NCBI GenBank assembly: GCA_046046245.1
Contig: JBJOKE010000088.1
Coordinates: forward strand, 15,727 to 79,726
Direction: 5' to 3'
Length of the DNA: 64,000 nucleotides
Source of the DNA: UBA4615 sp046046245
GTDB lineage: Bacteria > Pseudomonadota > Gammaproteobacteria > Burkholderiales > Burkholderiaceae_E
Position numbers and translations under genes: made by a program. This document shows positions 1-7,458 of the stretch, in pieces. The stretch's first letter is position 1. The number at the start of each line of letters is the position of its first letter. The notes under the pieces were generated by a model. That model made no database searches. It was given only the letters and a program-made list of their open reading frames with translations, and had not been told where the DNA came from.

Positions 1-515
1 TCGCCACCCTCGACGTCGACCAGCACGCCGATCTTCGAGCCGCCGTGGACGTAGCTCGCCACCTTGCCGGCGCCCGCCACGCGGATGAAGCGGCGGATCG
101 ACATGTTCTCGCCGATCTTGCCGATCAGCGCGGTGCGGCGCGCCTCGACGGTCGCGCCGTCGATCGTCGCGGCCGAGAGCGCGGCCACGTCGGCCGGCGC
201 CTGCGCGGCGACCAGCGCGGCGAGCGCCTTCGCGAAGGCCTGGAAGTCGTCGTTCTTCGCGACGAAATCGGTCTCGCAGTTCACTTCGACCATCGCGGCC
301 ACCTTGCCGTCGGCCGACAGGTGGACGCCGACGATGCCCTCGGCCGTGACGCGCGACGCGGCCTTGCCGGCCTTGCTGCCCAGCTTCACGCGGAGGATCT
401 CCTCCGCCTTCGCCATGTCGCCACCGGCTTCGGTCAGCGCCTTCTTGCACTCCATCATCGGCGCGTCGGTCTTCTCGCGCAGCTCCTTCACCATCCCTGC
501 GGTGATCTCAGCCAT
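1..515 (-). CDS. tsf: Elongation factor Ts, N-terminal part (3' end outside window)
   Basis: EF-Ts is the nucleotide exchange factor that removes GDP from EF-Tu during elongation. About 171 codons are visible; the reading frame runs off the left edge, so the C-terminal part is missing. The N-terminus has the UBA-like helix region with the TDAPMMECKKAL motif near residues 15-26, and the EF-Tu contact motif TDFVAKN lies near residue 80. The ATG at 513-515 is chosen because MAEITAGMVKELR is the standard start of the family. It lies 120 bases downstream of rpsB on the same strand, the normal rpsB-tsf order, and is probably co-transcribed with it. Confidence 0.97.
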   Translation of the reverse strand, partial: MAEITAGMVKELREKTDAPMMECKKALTEAGGDMAKAEEILRVKLGSKAGKAASRVTAEGIVGVHLSADGKVAAMVEVNCETDFVAKNDDFQAFAKALAALVAAQAPADVAALSAATIDGATVEARRTALIGKIGENMSIRRFIRVAGAGKVASYVHGGSKIGVLVDVEGG

Positions 516-635
516 TGCTCTGTGCTCCTGGATTCCGTGATGCGCGGGAGGCGCGTCGGTCCGCGCCCCCCGTCGGGTCGTTCCGCGGGTCCGGCCCGCG
601 CCGGACGGGCCCCGGCTGGCGGGCGCCCGCCGTGC
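516..635 (-). other. rpsB-tsf spacer with a hairpin
   Basis: The 120-base spacer holds a perfect 7-bp inverted repeat, GTCCGGC at 589-595 and GCCGGAC at 600-606, with a 4-base loop. There is no T-run after it. In E. coli the rpsB-tsf spacer carries an attenuator, so this hairpin may tune tsf expression. That role is inference only. Confidence 0.35.
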
Positions 636-1373
636 TCAGGCCTCTTCCGAGGCGACCTCGACGAACTCGTCGCCGCCCTTGGCGACGTCCTGCAGCGAGG
701 CGGCGCGACCGGCCAGCACCGCGTCGGCAGCGCCGGTGGCGTACAGCGCGATCGCCTTGCCCGAGTCGTCGTTGCCCGGGATCACGTAGTCGATGCCGTC
801 CGGAGAGTGGTTGGTGTCGACGACGCCGACGACCGGCACCCCGAGCTTCACCGCCTCGGTGACCGCGATCTTGTGGTAACCCACGTCGATGACGAACAGC
901 GCGTCGGGCAGGCCGTTCATGTCCTTGATCCCGCCGATGGCCTTGTTCAGCTTCTCCATCTCGCGGCTGAACAGCAGCGCCTCCTTCTTGGACATCCGCT
1001 CCAGGCCGCCTTCGGCCAGGGTGGTCTCCATGTCGCGCAGCCGCTTGATCGAGGTCTTGACGGTCTTGAAGTTGGTCAGCATGCCGCCGAGCCAGCGCTC
1101 GTCGACGTAGGGCATGCCGGCACGGCGGGCCTGCTCGGCCACGATCTCGCGCGCCTGGCGCTTGGTGCCGACGAACAGCACGGTGCCGCGGTTGGCGGCC
1201 AGCTGGGTCAGGTACTTCATCGCGTCCTGGTACATGACCAGGGTCTTTTCCAGGTTGACGATGTGGATCTTGTTCCGATGGCCGAAGATGTACGGGGCCA
1301 TCTTGGGGTTCCAGAAACGGGTCTGGTGCCCGAAATGGACACCCGCTTCCAGCATCTGACGCATGGTCGTCAT
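636..1373 (-). CDS. rpsB: 30S ribosomal protein S2
   Basis: S2 binds the head-platform region of the small subunit and is needed for S1 docking. The product is 245 residues, close to the usual length of about 240. It starts MTTMRQMLEAGVHFGHQTR, the conserved S2 N-terminus, and contains the family motifs WNPKMAPYIFG and DERWLGGMLTNF. The start at 1371-1373 is preceded by AAGGAG at good spacing. A longer in-frame reading upstream to about 1514 is rejected because it has no family similarity. It is the first gene of rpsB-tsf, with a long leader. Confidence 0.97.
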   Translation of the reverse strand: MTTMRQMLEAGVHFGHQTRFWNPKMAPYIFGHRNKIHIVNLEKTLVMYQDAMKYLTQLAANRGTVLFVGTKRQAREIVAEQARRAGMPYVDERWLGGMLTNFKTVKTSIKRLRDMETTLAEGGLERMSKKEALLFSREMEKLNKAIGGIKDMNGLPDALFVIDVGYHKIAVTEAVKLGVPVVGVVDTNHSPDGIDYVIPGNDDSGKAIALYATGAADAVLAGRAASLQDVAKGGDEFVEVASEEA

Positions 1374-1664
1374 GAGAACTCCTTCGAGGGTTGCGTTTGC
1401 GCGGCCCGGGACGGCTCCGACACGCACGAAGGCGTGCACCCGAGGAGACGTCCTGACGGAACCTTGAGTTGTCCGCACCGCCCCGGCACACTCCCGCCTC
1501 TGGACGGAAGGCACCCGCGCCGTGCGAAGGCCGCGTGGATTTCCTGCCTCGATCCACCCCCCGGGACACCGGCCGGGTCTCGCCGCCCCGCCACCGTCGG
1601 AGACGGGTGGCGGGAACGCCGATTCCGGTCGATTGCCGGGCGCCTGGATCCAGGCAAGCCTATA
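1374..1664 (-). other. Long untranslated leader of rpsB
   Basis: About 290 bases separate the rpsB start codon from the best promoter at 1665-1694. No convincing gene is seen on either strand. Ribosomal protein operons often carry leaders bound by their own product, and S2 autoregulation is known in gammaproteobacteria. I did not identify the known rpsB leader structure here. Confidence 0.4.
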
Positions 1665-1666
1665 AT
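1661..1666 (+). promoter_or_regulatory. Candidate -10 box of map-glnD
   Basis: A perfect TATAAT lies 33 bases before the map ATG, predicting a leader of about 25-30 bases. No good -35 is seen at 16-18 bases upstream. It overlaps the divergent rpsB -10 by two bases. Confidence 0.5.
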
Positions 1667-1694
1667 CATAGCCCGAACAACGAGTTACCTACAA
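1665..1694 (-). promoter_or_regulatory. Candidate sigma-70 promoter of rpsB-tsf
   Basis: Read on the minus strand, TTGTAG (1689-1694) is followed by an 18-base spacer and TATGAT (1665-1670). The -35 element lies just upstream of the map start codon, and the -10 overlaps the map -10 on the other strand. Confidence 0.55.
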
Positions 1695-1699
1695 GTTCG

Positions 1700-2509
1700 A
1701 TGTCGATCGTCATCAAGTCCGAGGCCGAGATCGCCGCGATGCGCCTGGCCGGACGCCTCGCGTCCGAGGTGCTGGACTTCATCGCGCCGCACGTGAGGCC
1801 CGGCGTCACGACGGGGCAGCTGGACCGGCTCTGCCACGACTACATGGTGAACGAGCAGAAGACGATCCCGGCGCCGCTCAATTACGCCCCGCCCGGCTAC
1901 CGCCCGTTCCCGAAATCCGTCTGCACGTCGGTCAACCACCAGGTCTGCCACGGTATCCCGGGCGACAAGGTGCTGAAGAACGGCGACGTGCTGAACATCG
2001 ACGTGACCGTCATCAAGGACGGCTTCCACGGCGACACCAGCCGGATGTACTTCGTCGGCGAGCCCTCGATCGCGGCCCGCCGGCTCTGCCAGGTCACCCA
2101 CGAATGCATGTGGCTCGGCATCGCGCAGGTCCGCCCGGGCGCGAGCCTGGGTGACATCGGCCATGTGATCCAGCGGCACGCCGAGGCCGCCGGCTACTCG
2201 ATCGTCCGCGAGTTCTGCGGCCACGGGATCGGGCGCCGCTTCCACGAGGAGCCGCAGATCCTGCACTACGGGCGGCCCGGCACGGGCGAGAAGCTGGTAC
2301 CCGGCATGATCTTCACGATCGAGCCGATGGTGAACGCCGGCCGCCGCGAGGTCCGCGAACTGGCCGACGGCTGGACGATCGTCACCAAGGACCACAGCCT
2401 GTCGGCGCAGTGGGAGCACACGGTGCTGGTGACCGACATCGGCCACGAGGTGCTGACGACCTCCGCCGGCGCGCCCGCCCGTCCCGCGCCGCTGCCGGCG
2501 GCGGCCTGA
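1700..2509 (+). CDS. map: Type I methionine aminopeptidase
   Basis: Removes the initiator methionine from nascent proteins once the formyl group has been taken off, so it works with Def encoded at 5.2-5.7 kb. The 269-residue product has the pita-bread fold signatures: the NHQVCHGIPGD segment with the first catalytic His, the metal ligand segments NIDVTVIKDGFHGDTS and GHGIGRRFHEEPQ, and FTIEPM with the metal-binding Glu. The ATG at 1700 starts MSIVIKSEAEIAAMR, typical of the family; it has no clear Shine-Dalgarno sequence. glnD follows after 22 bases. Confidence 0.97.
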   Translation: MSIVIKSEAEIAAMRLAGRLASEVLDFIAPHVRPGVTTGQLDRLCHDYMVNEQKTIPAPLNYAPPGYRPFPKSVCTSVNHQVCHGIPGDKVLKNGDVLNIDVTVIKDGFHGDTSRMYFVGEPSIAARRLCQVTHECMWLGIAQVRPGASLGDIGHVIQRHAEAAGYSIVREFCGHGIGRRFHEEPQILHYGRPGTGEKLVPGMIFTIEPMVNAGRREVRELADGWTIVTKDHSLSAQWEHTVLVTDIGHEVLTTSAGAPARPAPLPAAA

Positions 2510-2531
2510 CACGGTCCCGCCGGCCTCCCGG

Positions 2532-5138
2532 ATGGACGCCCCCGTCGCGGTCGCGGCCGACCCGCTGTCCGGCGCCGACCGCGGTCCCGTCGATGTCCCC
2601 GCGCTGCGTACGGCGCTCAGGGCCCGCCGCGCGGCACTGATCGAAGCCTTCCGCGCCCGCGGCGACGTCCGGGCGCTGCTGCGCGGCATCGTCCGCGTCA
2701 CCGACGCGGTGCTGCTCGCGCTCTGGCGCGACGCCGGCCTGCAGCCCGACTGCGCGCTGGTGGCCGTCGGCGGCTACGGCCGACGCGAGCTGCTGCCGCA
2801 CTCCGACGTCGACCTGCTGCTGCTGGTGCCGGCGTCCGAGGATCCCGACCGGCTCGCCCGGCTGGAACGCTTCGTCGGTGCCTGCTGGGACGTGGGCCTG
2901 GAGATCGGGCACAGCGTGCGCACCGTGGAGCAGTGCTTCACCGAAGCGGCCGGCGACGTCACCGTCCGGACCAGCCTGCTCGAACGGCGCTGGCTGGCCG
3001 GTCGGCGCGGCCTGTACACGCGGCTGGGCGAGGGCCTCGACGCGGCGCTCGACGGACGCGCGTTCTTCCACGCGAAGCTGTTCGAGCTGCGCCAGCGGCA
3101 CGTGAAGTTCGAGGACACGCCGTACAGCCTCGAGCCGAACGTCAAGGAGAGCCCGGGCGGGCTGCGCGACCTGCAGTCGATCCTCTGGATCGCGCGGGCG
3201 GCACGGATCGGCAGCGGCTGGGGGCAGCTCGCCGCCCGCGGCCTGGCGACCCGGGCCGAGGCCGCCCTGCTCGCCGGATACGAGCGCAAGCTGAAGGTCA
3301 TCCGCGCGTGGCTGCACATCGTGGCCGGCCGCCGCGAGGACCGGCTGGTCTTCGACCTGCAGGCGCAGGTGGCGCGCGCGATGGGCTTCGACGCCGAGGA
3401 CGCGCGGCTGGCGAGCGAGCAGCTGATGCAGCGTTTCTACTGGACCGCGAAGTCGGTGACCCAGCTGTCGACGCTGCTGATCCAGAACCTCGAGGCCGAG
3501 CTCTTCCCGGAGAACGCCGGCCAGCCCGAACCGATCGACGACGAGTTCCGCAACGTCCGCGGGCTGCTCGACGCGGTCGACCCCGGCCTCTTCGAGCGCG
3601 ATCCGAAGGCGATCCTGCGTGCCTTCCTGGCGATGGAGGCGCATCCGGAGCTCTCCGGGATCAGTGCGCCGACGCTGCGCGCGATCTGGCGCGCCCGCAC
3701 GCGGATCGACGCGGCCTACCGCCGCGACCCGGAGAACCGCGCCGCGTTCATCGCGCTGCTGCAGGCGCCGCGCGGCGTGACGCGCGCGCTGCGACGGATG
3801 AACCAGTGGTCGGTACTGGGCCGCTACCTGCCGGCGTTCCGGCGGATCGTGGGTCGCATGCAGCACGACCTGTTCCACGTCTACACCGTGGATCAGCACA
3901 TCCTGATGGTCGTGCGCAACCTTCGCCGGTTCTGGATGGCCGAGCATGCCCACGAGTACCCGCTCTGCAGCCAGCTCGCCGCGGGCTTCGACAAGCCCTG
4001 GCTCCTGTACGTCGCCGCCCTCTTCCACGACATCGCCAAGGGTCGGGGCGGCGACCACTCGACGCTCGGCCGCGTGGACGCGCGCCGCTTCTGTCGCCAG
4101 CACGGCCTGGCCGACGAGGACGGCCGGCTGGTGGAGTTCCTCGTCGAGCATCACCTGACGATGTCCTCGATCGCACAGAAGCAGGATCTGAGCGACCCGG
4201 ACGTGATCGCGGCGTTCGCGCGGCTCGTCGGCACCGATCGGCGGCTGACCGCGCTCTACCTGCTGACGGTGGCCGACATCCGAGGCACCAGCCCGAAGGT
4301 CTGGAACGCCTGGAAGGGCAAGCTGCTCGAGGACCTGTTCCGCGCCACCAAGCGGGTGCTGGGCGGCGAGGACGCGAGCGCCGACGCGCGCTTCGACGCG
4401 CGTCGCGCCGAGGCGGTGCGGCTGCTGAACCTGCACGGCCTGTCGCCCGACGCATACGCCGGCTTCTGGAGGCAGCTCGACATCGGCTACTTCCTGCGCA
4501 ACGACGCGCAGGACATCGCCTGGCAGACCCGCGTGCTGCACCGGCATCCGGACACCGACGCGCCGCTGGTGTGCACGCGGCTCGCGCCGATCGGCGAGGG
4601 CTTCCAGGTCGTGGTCTACCTGCCGGACCAGCCCGACCTGTTCGCGCGGATCTGCGGCTACTTCGACAGCAAGAACCTGTCGGTGCTCGACGCCCGGATC
4701 CACACCACGCGCAACGGACGCGCGCTCGACAGCTTCCTGGTCGTCGACCCGAACCATGTGTCGCAGTACCGGGACATCCTCGCCCTCGTCGAGGTCGAGC
4801 TCGCCCAGCGGCTCGCGCAGCGACGACCGCTCGAGGCGCCGGTCCGCGGCCGGGCGTCGCGCCGCTCGCGCTACTTCCCGATCGCGCCGCAGGTCGACCT
4901 GCGTCCCGACGAGCGCGGCAACCGATACCTGCTGTCGGTGGTCGCCAACGACCGCACCGGCCTGCTCTACGGGATCGCCCGCACCCTCGCCCGCCACGGC
5001 ATCAACCTGCAGGCGGCGCGGATCATGACGCTCGGCGAGCGGGCCGAGGACGTGTTCCTGATCGACGGGGCGGCGCTCGCGAATGCGCGCCAGCAGATCC
5101 AGCTGGAGAGCGAGCTGCTCGAGGCGATGAGGGGCTGA
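2532..5138 (+). CDS. glnD: Bifunctional PII uridylyltransferase/uridylyl-removing enzyme
   Basis: GlnD senses glutamine and adds or removes UMP on PII proteins (GlnB/GlnK), controlling nitrogen assimilation. The 868-residue protein has the full family layout. The nucleotidyltransferase motif GGYGRRELLPHSDVD is at residues 80-94. The HD hydrolase motif with FHDIAKGRGGDH is near residue 498 and removes UMP. Two C-terminal ACT domains bind glutamine, near residues 690-770 and 795-868. All key residues look intact. It follows map with a 22-base gap, so the two probably share a transcript, and is convergent with def. PII itself is not in the window. Confidence 0.97.
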   Translation: MDAPVAVAADPLSGADRGPVDVPALRTALRARRAALIEAFRARGDVRALLRGIVRVTDAVLLALWRDAGLQPDCALVAVGGYGRRELLPHSDVDLLLLVPASEDPDRLARLERFVGACWDVGLEIGHSVRTVEQCFTEAAGDVTVRTSLLERRWLAGRRGLYTRLGEGLDAALDGRAFFHAKLFELRQRHVKFEDTPYSLEPNVKESPGGLRDLQSILWIARAARIGSGWGQLAARGLATRAEAALLAGYERKLKVIRAWLHIVAGRREDRLVFDLQAQVARAMGFDAEDARLASEQLMQRFYWTAKSVTQLSTLLIQNLEAELFPENAGQPEPIDDEFRNVRGLLDAVDPGLFERDPKAILRAFLAMEAHPELSGISAPTLRAIWRARTRIDAAYRRDPENRAAFIALLQAPRGVTRALRRMNQWSVLGRYLPAFRRIVGRMQHDLFHVYTVDQHILMVVRNLRRFWMAEHAHEYPLCSQLAAGFDKPWLLYVAALFHDIAKGRGGDHSTLGRVDARRFCRQHGLADEDGRLVEFLVEHHLTMSSIAQKQDLSDPDVIAAFARLVGTDRRLTALYLLTVADIRGTSPKVWNAWKGKLLEDLFRATKRVLGGEDASADARFDARRAEAVRLLNLHGLSPDAYAGFWRQLDIGYFLRNDAQDIAWQTRVLHRHPDTDAPLVCTRLAPIGEGFQVVVYLPDQPDLFARICGYFDSKNLSVLDARIHTTRNGRALDSFLVVDPNHVSQYRDILALVEVELAQRLAQRRPLEAPVRGRASRRSRYFPIAPQVDLRPDERGNRYLLSVVANDRTGLLYGIARTLARHGINLQAARIMTLGERAEDVFLIDGAALANARQQIQLESELLEAMRG

Positions 5139-5174
5139 CGCGGGACCCGCCGACGCGGGGCCCGTGCCGGCGCT

Positions 5175-5705
5175 TCAGTCGTCCCGGAGGGTCTCGCCGG
5201 GGAACAGCGCCTCGATGAAGCCGAAACGGGTCAGGTCGCGGATCCGGCGCGGGTAGAGGATGCCGTCGAGGTGATCGCACTCGTGCTGCACCACGCGCGC
5301 ATGGAAGCCCTCGGCCTCGCGCACGATCGGCGTGCCGCGCGCGTCGACGCCGCGGTAGCGGATGCGCGCGATCCGCGGCACCCAGCCGCGCATCCCGGGC
5401 ACCGACAGGCAGCCCTCCCAGCCCTCCTCCTCGACCTCGCCGAGCGGCTCGATCACCGGGTTGACGAGCACGGTCGGCGGCACCGGCGGCGCGCCCGGAT
5501 AGCGGGGATTCGACTCGTAGCCGAAGATCACCACGCGCAGGTCCACGCCGATCTGCGGCGCGGCGAGCCCCGCGCCATTGCGGTCGGCCATCGTGTCGAA
5601 CATGTCCGCGATCAGGGCATGCAGCTCGGGGGTGTCGAGGCGATCGACCGGTTTCGCGACGCGCAGCAGGCTCGGATCGCCCATCCGCAGCACCGTGCGG
5701 ATCAT
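5175..5705 (-). CDS. def: Peptide deformylase
   Basis: Removes the formyl group from the N-terminal methionine of new proteins, acting before methionine aminopeptidase. The 176-residue product carries the three deformylase motifs: GAGLAAPQIG near residue 45, EGCLSVPG near residue 100 with the metal-binding Cys, and HECDHLDG near residue 143 with the two metal-binding His and the catalytic Glu. The ATG at 5703-5705 overlaps the mtnP stop by 4 bp, implying translational coupling. A def downstream of mtnP, away from fmt, may be one of several paralogues in the genome. Confidence 0.96.
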   Translation of the reverse strand: MIRTVLRMGDPSLLRVAKPVDRLDTPELHALIADMFDTMADRNGAGLAAPQIGVDLRVVIFGYESNPRYPGAPPVPPTVLVNPVIEPLGEVEEEGWEGCLSVPGMRGWVPRIARIRYRGVDARGTPIVREAEGFHARVVQHECDHLDGILYPRRIRDLTRFGFIEALFPGETLRDD

Positions 5706-6463
5706 CGCGCCGCCCTGGCCGGCGCCGACTCGCGCAGCGCGGCGGCGATCACGCGACGGGCACGGACCATCGCCGCCTCCATCACCGCGCCCATCGCCTC
5801 CATCGAGATCGCCGCGCGGCTGTCCCCGAGGCCGGCCGCATGGTTCGCGACCACCGCGAGCACCGCGTAGGGCAGTTCGAGCTCGCGCGAGAGCACGGCC
5901 TCCGGCATGCCGGTCATGCCGACGAGGTCGCAGCCGTCGCGCTCCATCCGACGGATCTCGGCCGCGGTCTCCAGCCGCGGCCCCTGGGTGCAGCCGTAGC
6001 AGCCGTGGGCGACGATCGGCTCGCCGACCGACGCCGCCGCGTCCAGCAGCCGCCGGCGCAGCGGCTCGGCGTACGGCTGCGTGAAGTCGACGTGGGTGAC
6101 AGGGCTGTCCGGCCCCTCGAAGAAGGTGGCCTTGCGCCCGTGCGTGTAGTCGACGATCTGGTCGGGCACGACGAGCGCGCCCGGACCGCAGTCGGCGCGG
6201 ATCCCGCCCACGGTGGCGACGGCGAGCACCGCGGTGGCGCCGACGTGATGCAGGGCCCAGAGGTTGGCGCGGTAGTTGATCTGGTGCGGCGGGATCGTGT
6301 GGCCGTAGCCGTGCCGCGCGAGGAAGACGACCGGGGCGCCGTCGATGGTGCCGAAGGACAGCGCGCACGACGGATCCCCGTAGGGCGTGCGCACCACCTC
6401 GCGACGTTGGAGCTTCAGGTCGGCGAGCTTCGCGAGCCCGCTGCCGCCGATGATCGCGTGCAT
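5702..6463 (-). CDS. mtnP: Methylthioadenosine/methylthioinosine phosphorylase
   Basis: A PNP/MTAP-family phosphorylase that splits a 5'-methylthio-nucleoside into a free purine and 5-methylthioribose-1-phosphate, in methionine salvage or polyamine by-product removal. The 253-residue product has the N-terminal IIGGSGL motif, FLARHGYGHTIPPHQINYRAN, GCYGCTQGPRLET and the substrate methionines in LVGMTGMPEA. The base-recognition segment reads VVANHAAG, with Asn where adenine-specific MTAPs usually have Asp. This suggests a 6-oxopurine such as methylthioinosine, as in the Pseudomonas MTIP group. The ATG at 6461-6463 has a weak GGAG upstream. It overlaps def by 4 bp. Confidence 0.9.
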   Translation of the reverse strand: MHAIIGGSGLAKLADLKLQRREVVRTPYGDPSCALSFGTIDGAPVVFLARHGYGHTIPPHQINYRANLWALHHVGATAVLAVATVGGIRADCGPGALVVPDQIVDYTHGRKATFFEGPDSPVTHVDFTQPYAEPLRRRLLDAAASVGEPIVAHGCYGCTQGPRLETAAEIRRMERDGCDLVGMTGMPEAVLSRELELPYAVLAVVANHAAGLGDSRAAISMEAMGAVMEAAMVRARRVIAAALRESAPARAAR

Positions 6464-6573
6464 GGAAGGATGTCTCCGCGGCCCGGCTGGGGACCGCCCG
6501 GGTAACGGAAGGGACCGGCGGGCACGGGCCCGCCGCCGGGGCCGGCGCGCCGGGGCGCGCCGGGATCGACCGG
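6464..6573 (-). other. galU-mtnP spacer with GC-rich hairpin
   Basis: The 110-base spacer contains a perfect 7-bp stem, GGCGGGC at 6517-6523 and GCCCGCC at 6528-6534. No T-run follows, so it may be a weak terminator or RNA processing site separating galU from mtnP-def. No gene is seen. Confidence 0.3.
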
Positions 6574-7458
6574 TCAGCGGCCGCCGCGCCGCTCGAGGAA
6601 CGTCGCGAAGTCCGCGCCGACCTCGGGGTGGCGCAACGCGAGCTCGACCGTCGCCTGAAGATACCCGATCTTCGAGCCGCAGTCGTAGCGGGTGCCTTCG
6701 AAGCGATAGGCGAGCACCGGCTCGTCGTTGATCAGGCGCGCGAGCGCGTCGGTGAGCTGCAGCTCGCCACCGGCGCCCGGCTTGATGTTCGCGAGGTGGT
6801 CGAAGACCAGCGGCGTCAGCACGTAGCGGCCGACCACCGCCTGCGTCGACGGCGCGACCTCGGGCTTCGGCTTCTCGACGATGCCGGTCACGCGGGCGGT
6901 CCGCTCGCCCCAGGGCGACGACGAGACGATCCCGTACGACGAGGTCTCCTCGCGGGCCACCTCCTGGACCGCGAGCACGCTCGAGTGGTGCTTGCCGTAC
7001 TGCTCGACCATCTGCGCGAGCACCGCGGTGCCCGATTCGCCCGGCTGCATCAGGTCGTCGGCGAGCAGCACCGCGAAGGGCTCGTCGCCCACCACCGAAC
7101 GGGCGCACAGCACGGCGTGGCCGAGACCGAGCGGTTCGGCCTGGCGGATGTAGACGCAGTTGACGCCCTCGGGGGTCACCGCCCGCACCGTGTCGAGCAG
7201 CGCGGTCTTGTTCTTCGCGGCCAGCTCGGCCTCGAGCTCGTAGGCCTTGTCGAAGTGGTCCTCGATGCTGCGCTTGTTGCGGCCCGTGATGAAGATCATC
7301 TCGGTGATGCCGGCGGCCGCCGCCTCCTCGACCGCATACTGGATCAGCGGCTTGTCCACCACCGGCAGCATCTCCTTCGGCGACGCCTTGGTCGCGGGAA
7401 GGAAACGCGTGCCCAGGCCCGCCACGGGAAAGACCGCCTTACGAATCTTCTTGGCCAT
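6574..7458 (-). CDS. galU: UTP-glucose-1-phosphate uridylyltransferase
   Basis: Makes UDP-glucose from UTP and glucose-1-phosphate, feeding surface polysaccharide, LPS core and trehalose or glycan synthesis. The 294-residue product begins MAKKIRKAVFPVAGLGTRF and has the nucleotidyltransferase signature GLGTRFLPATKASPKEMLP with VDKPLIQYAVEEA, the LADDL metal-binding aspartates and GIVEKPKP, all typical of bacterial GalU. The ATG at 7456-7458 lies inside the end of ligA (20-bp overlap), so it is probably in the same transcript. Confidence 0.96.
   Translation of the reverse strand: MAKKIRKAVFPVAGLGTRFLPATKASPKEMLPVVDKPLIQYAVEEAAAAGITEMIFITGRNKRSIEDHFDKAYELEAELAAKNKTALLDTVRAVTPEGVNCVYIRQAEPLGLGHAVLCARSVVGDEPFAVLLADDLMQPGESGTAVLAQMVEQYGKHHSSVLAVQEVAREETSSYGIVSSSPWGERTARVTGIVEKPKPEVAPSTQAVVGRYVLTPLVFDHLANIKPGAGGELQLTDALARLINDEPVLAYRFEGTRYDCGSKIGYLQATVELALRHPEVGADFATFLERRGGR

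Noticed and set aside
1374..1514. Longer N-terminus for rpsB
   Set aside because: The extra 47 residues have no similarity to S2, and AAGGAG stands before the ATG at 1373.
5139..5174. Intrinsic terminator between glnD and def
   Set aside because: The gap is GC-rich but I found no stable symmetric stem with a T-run.
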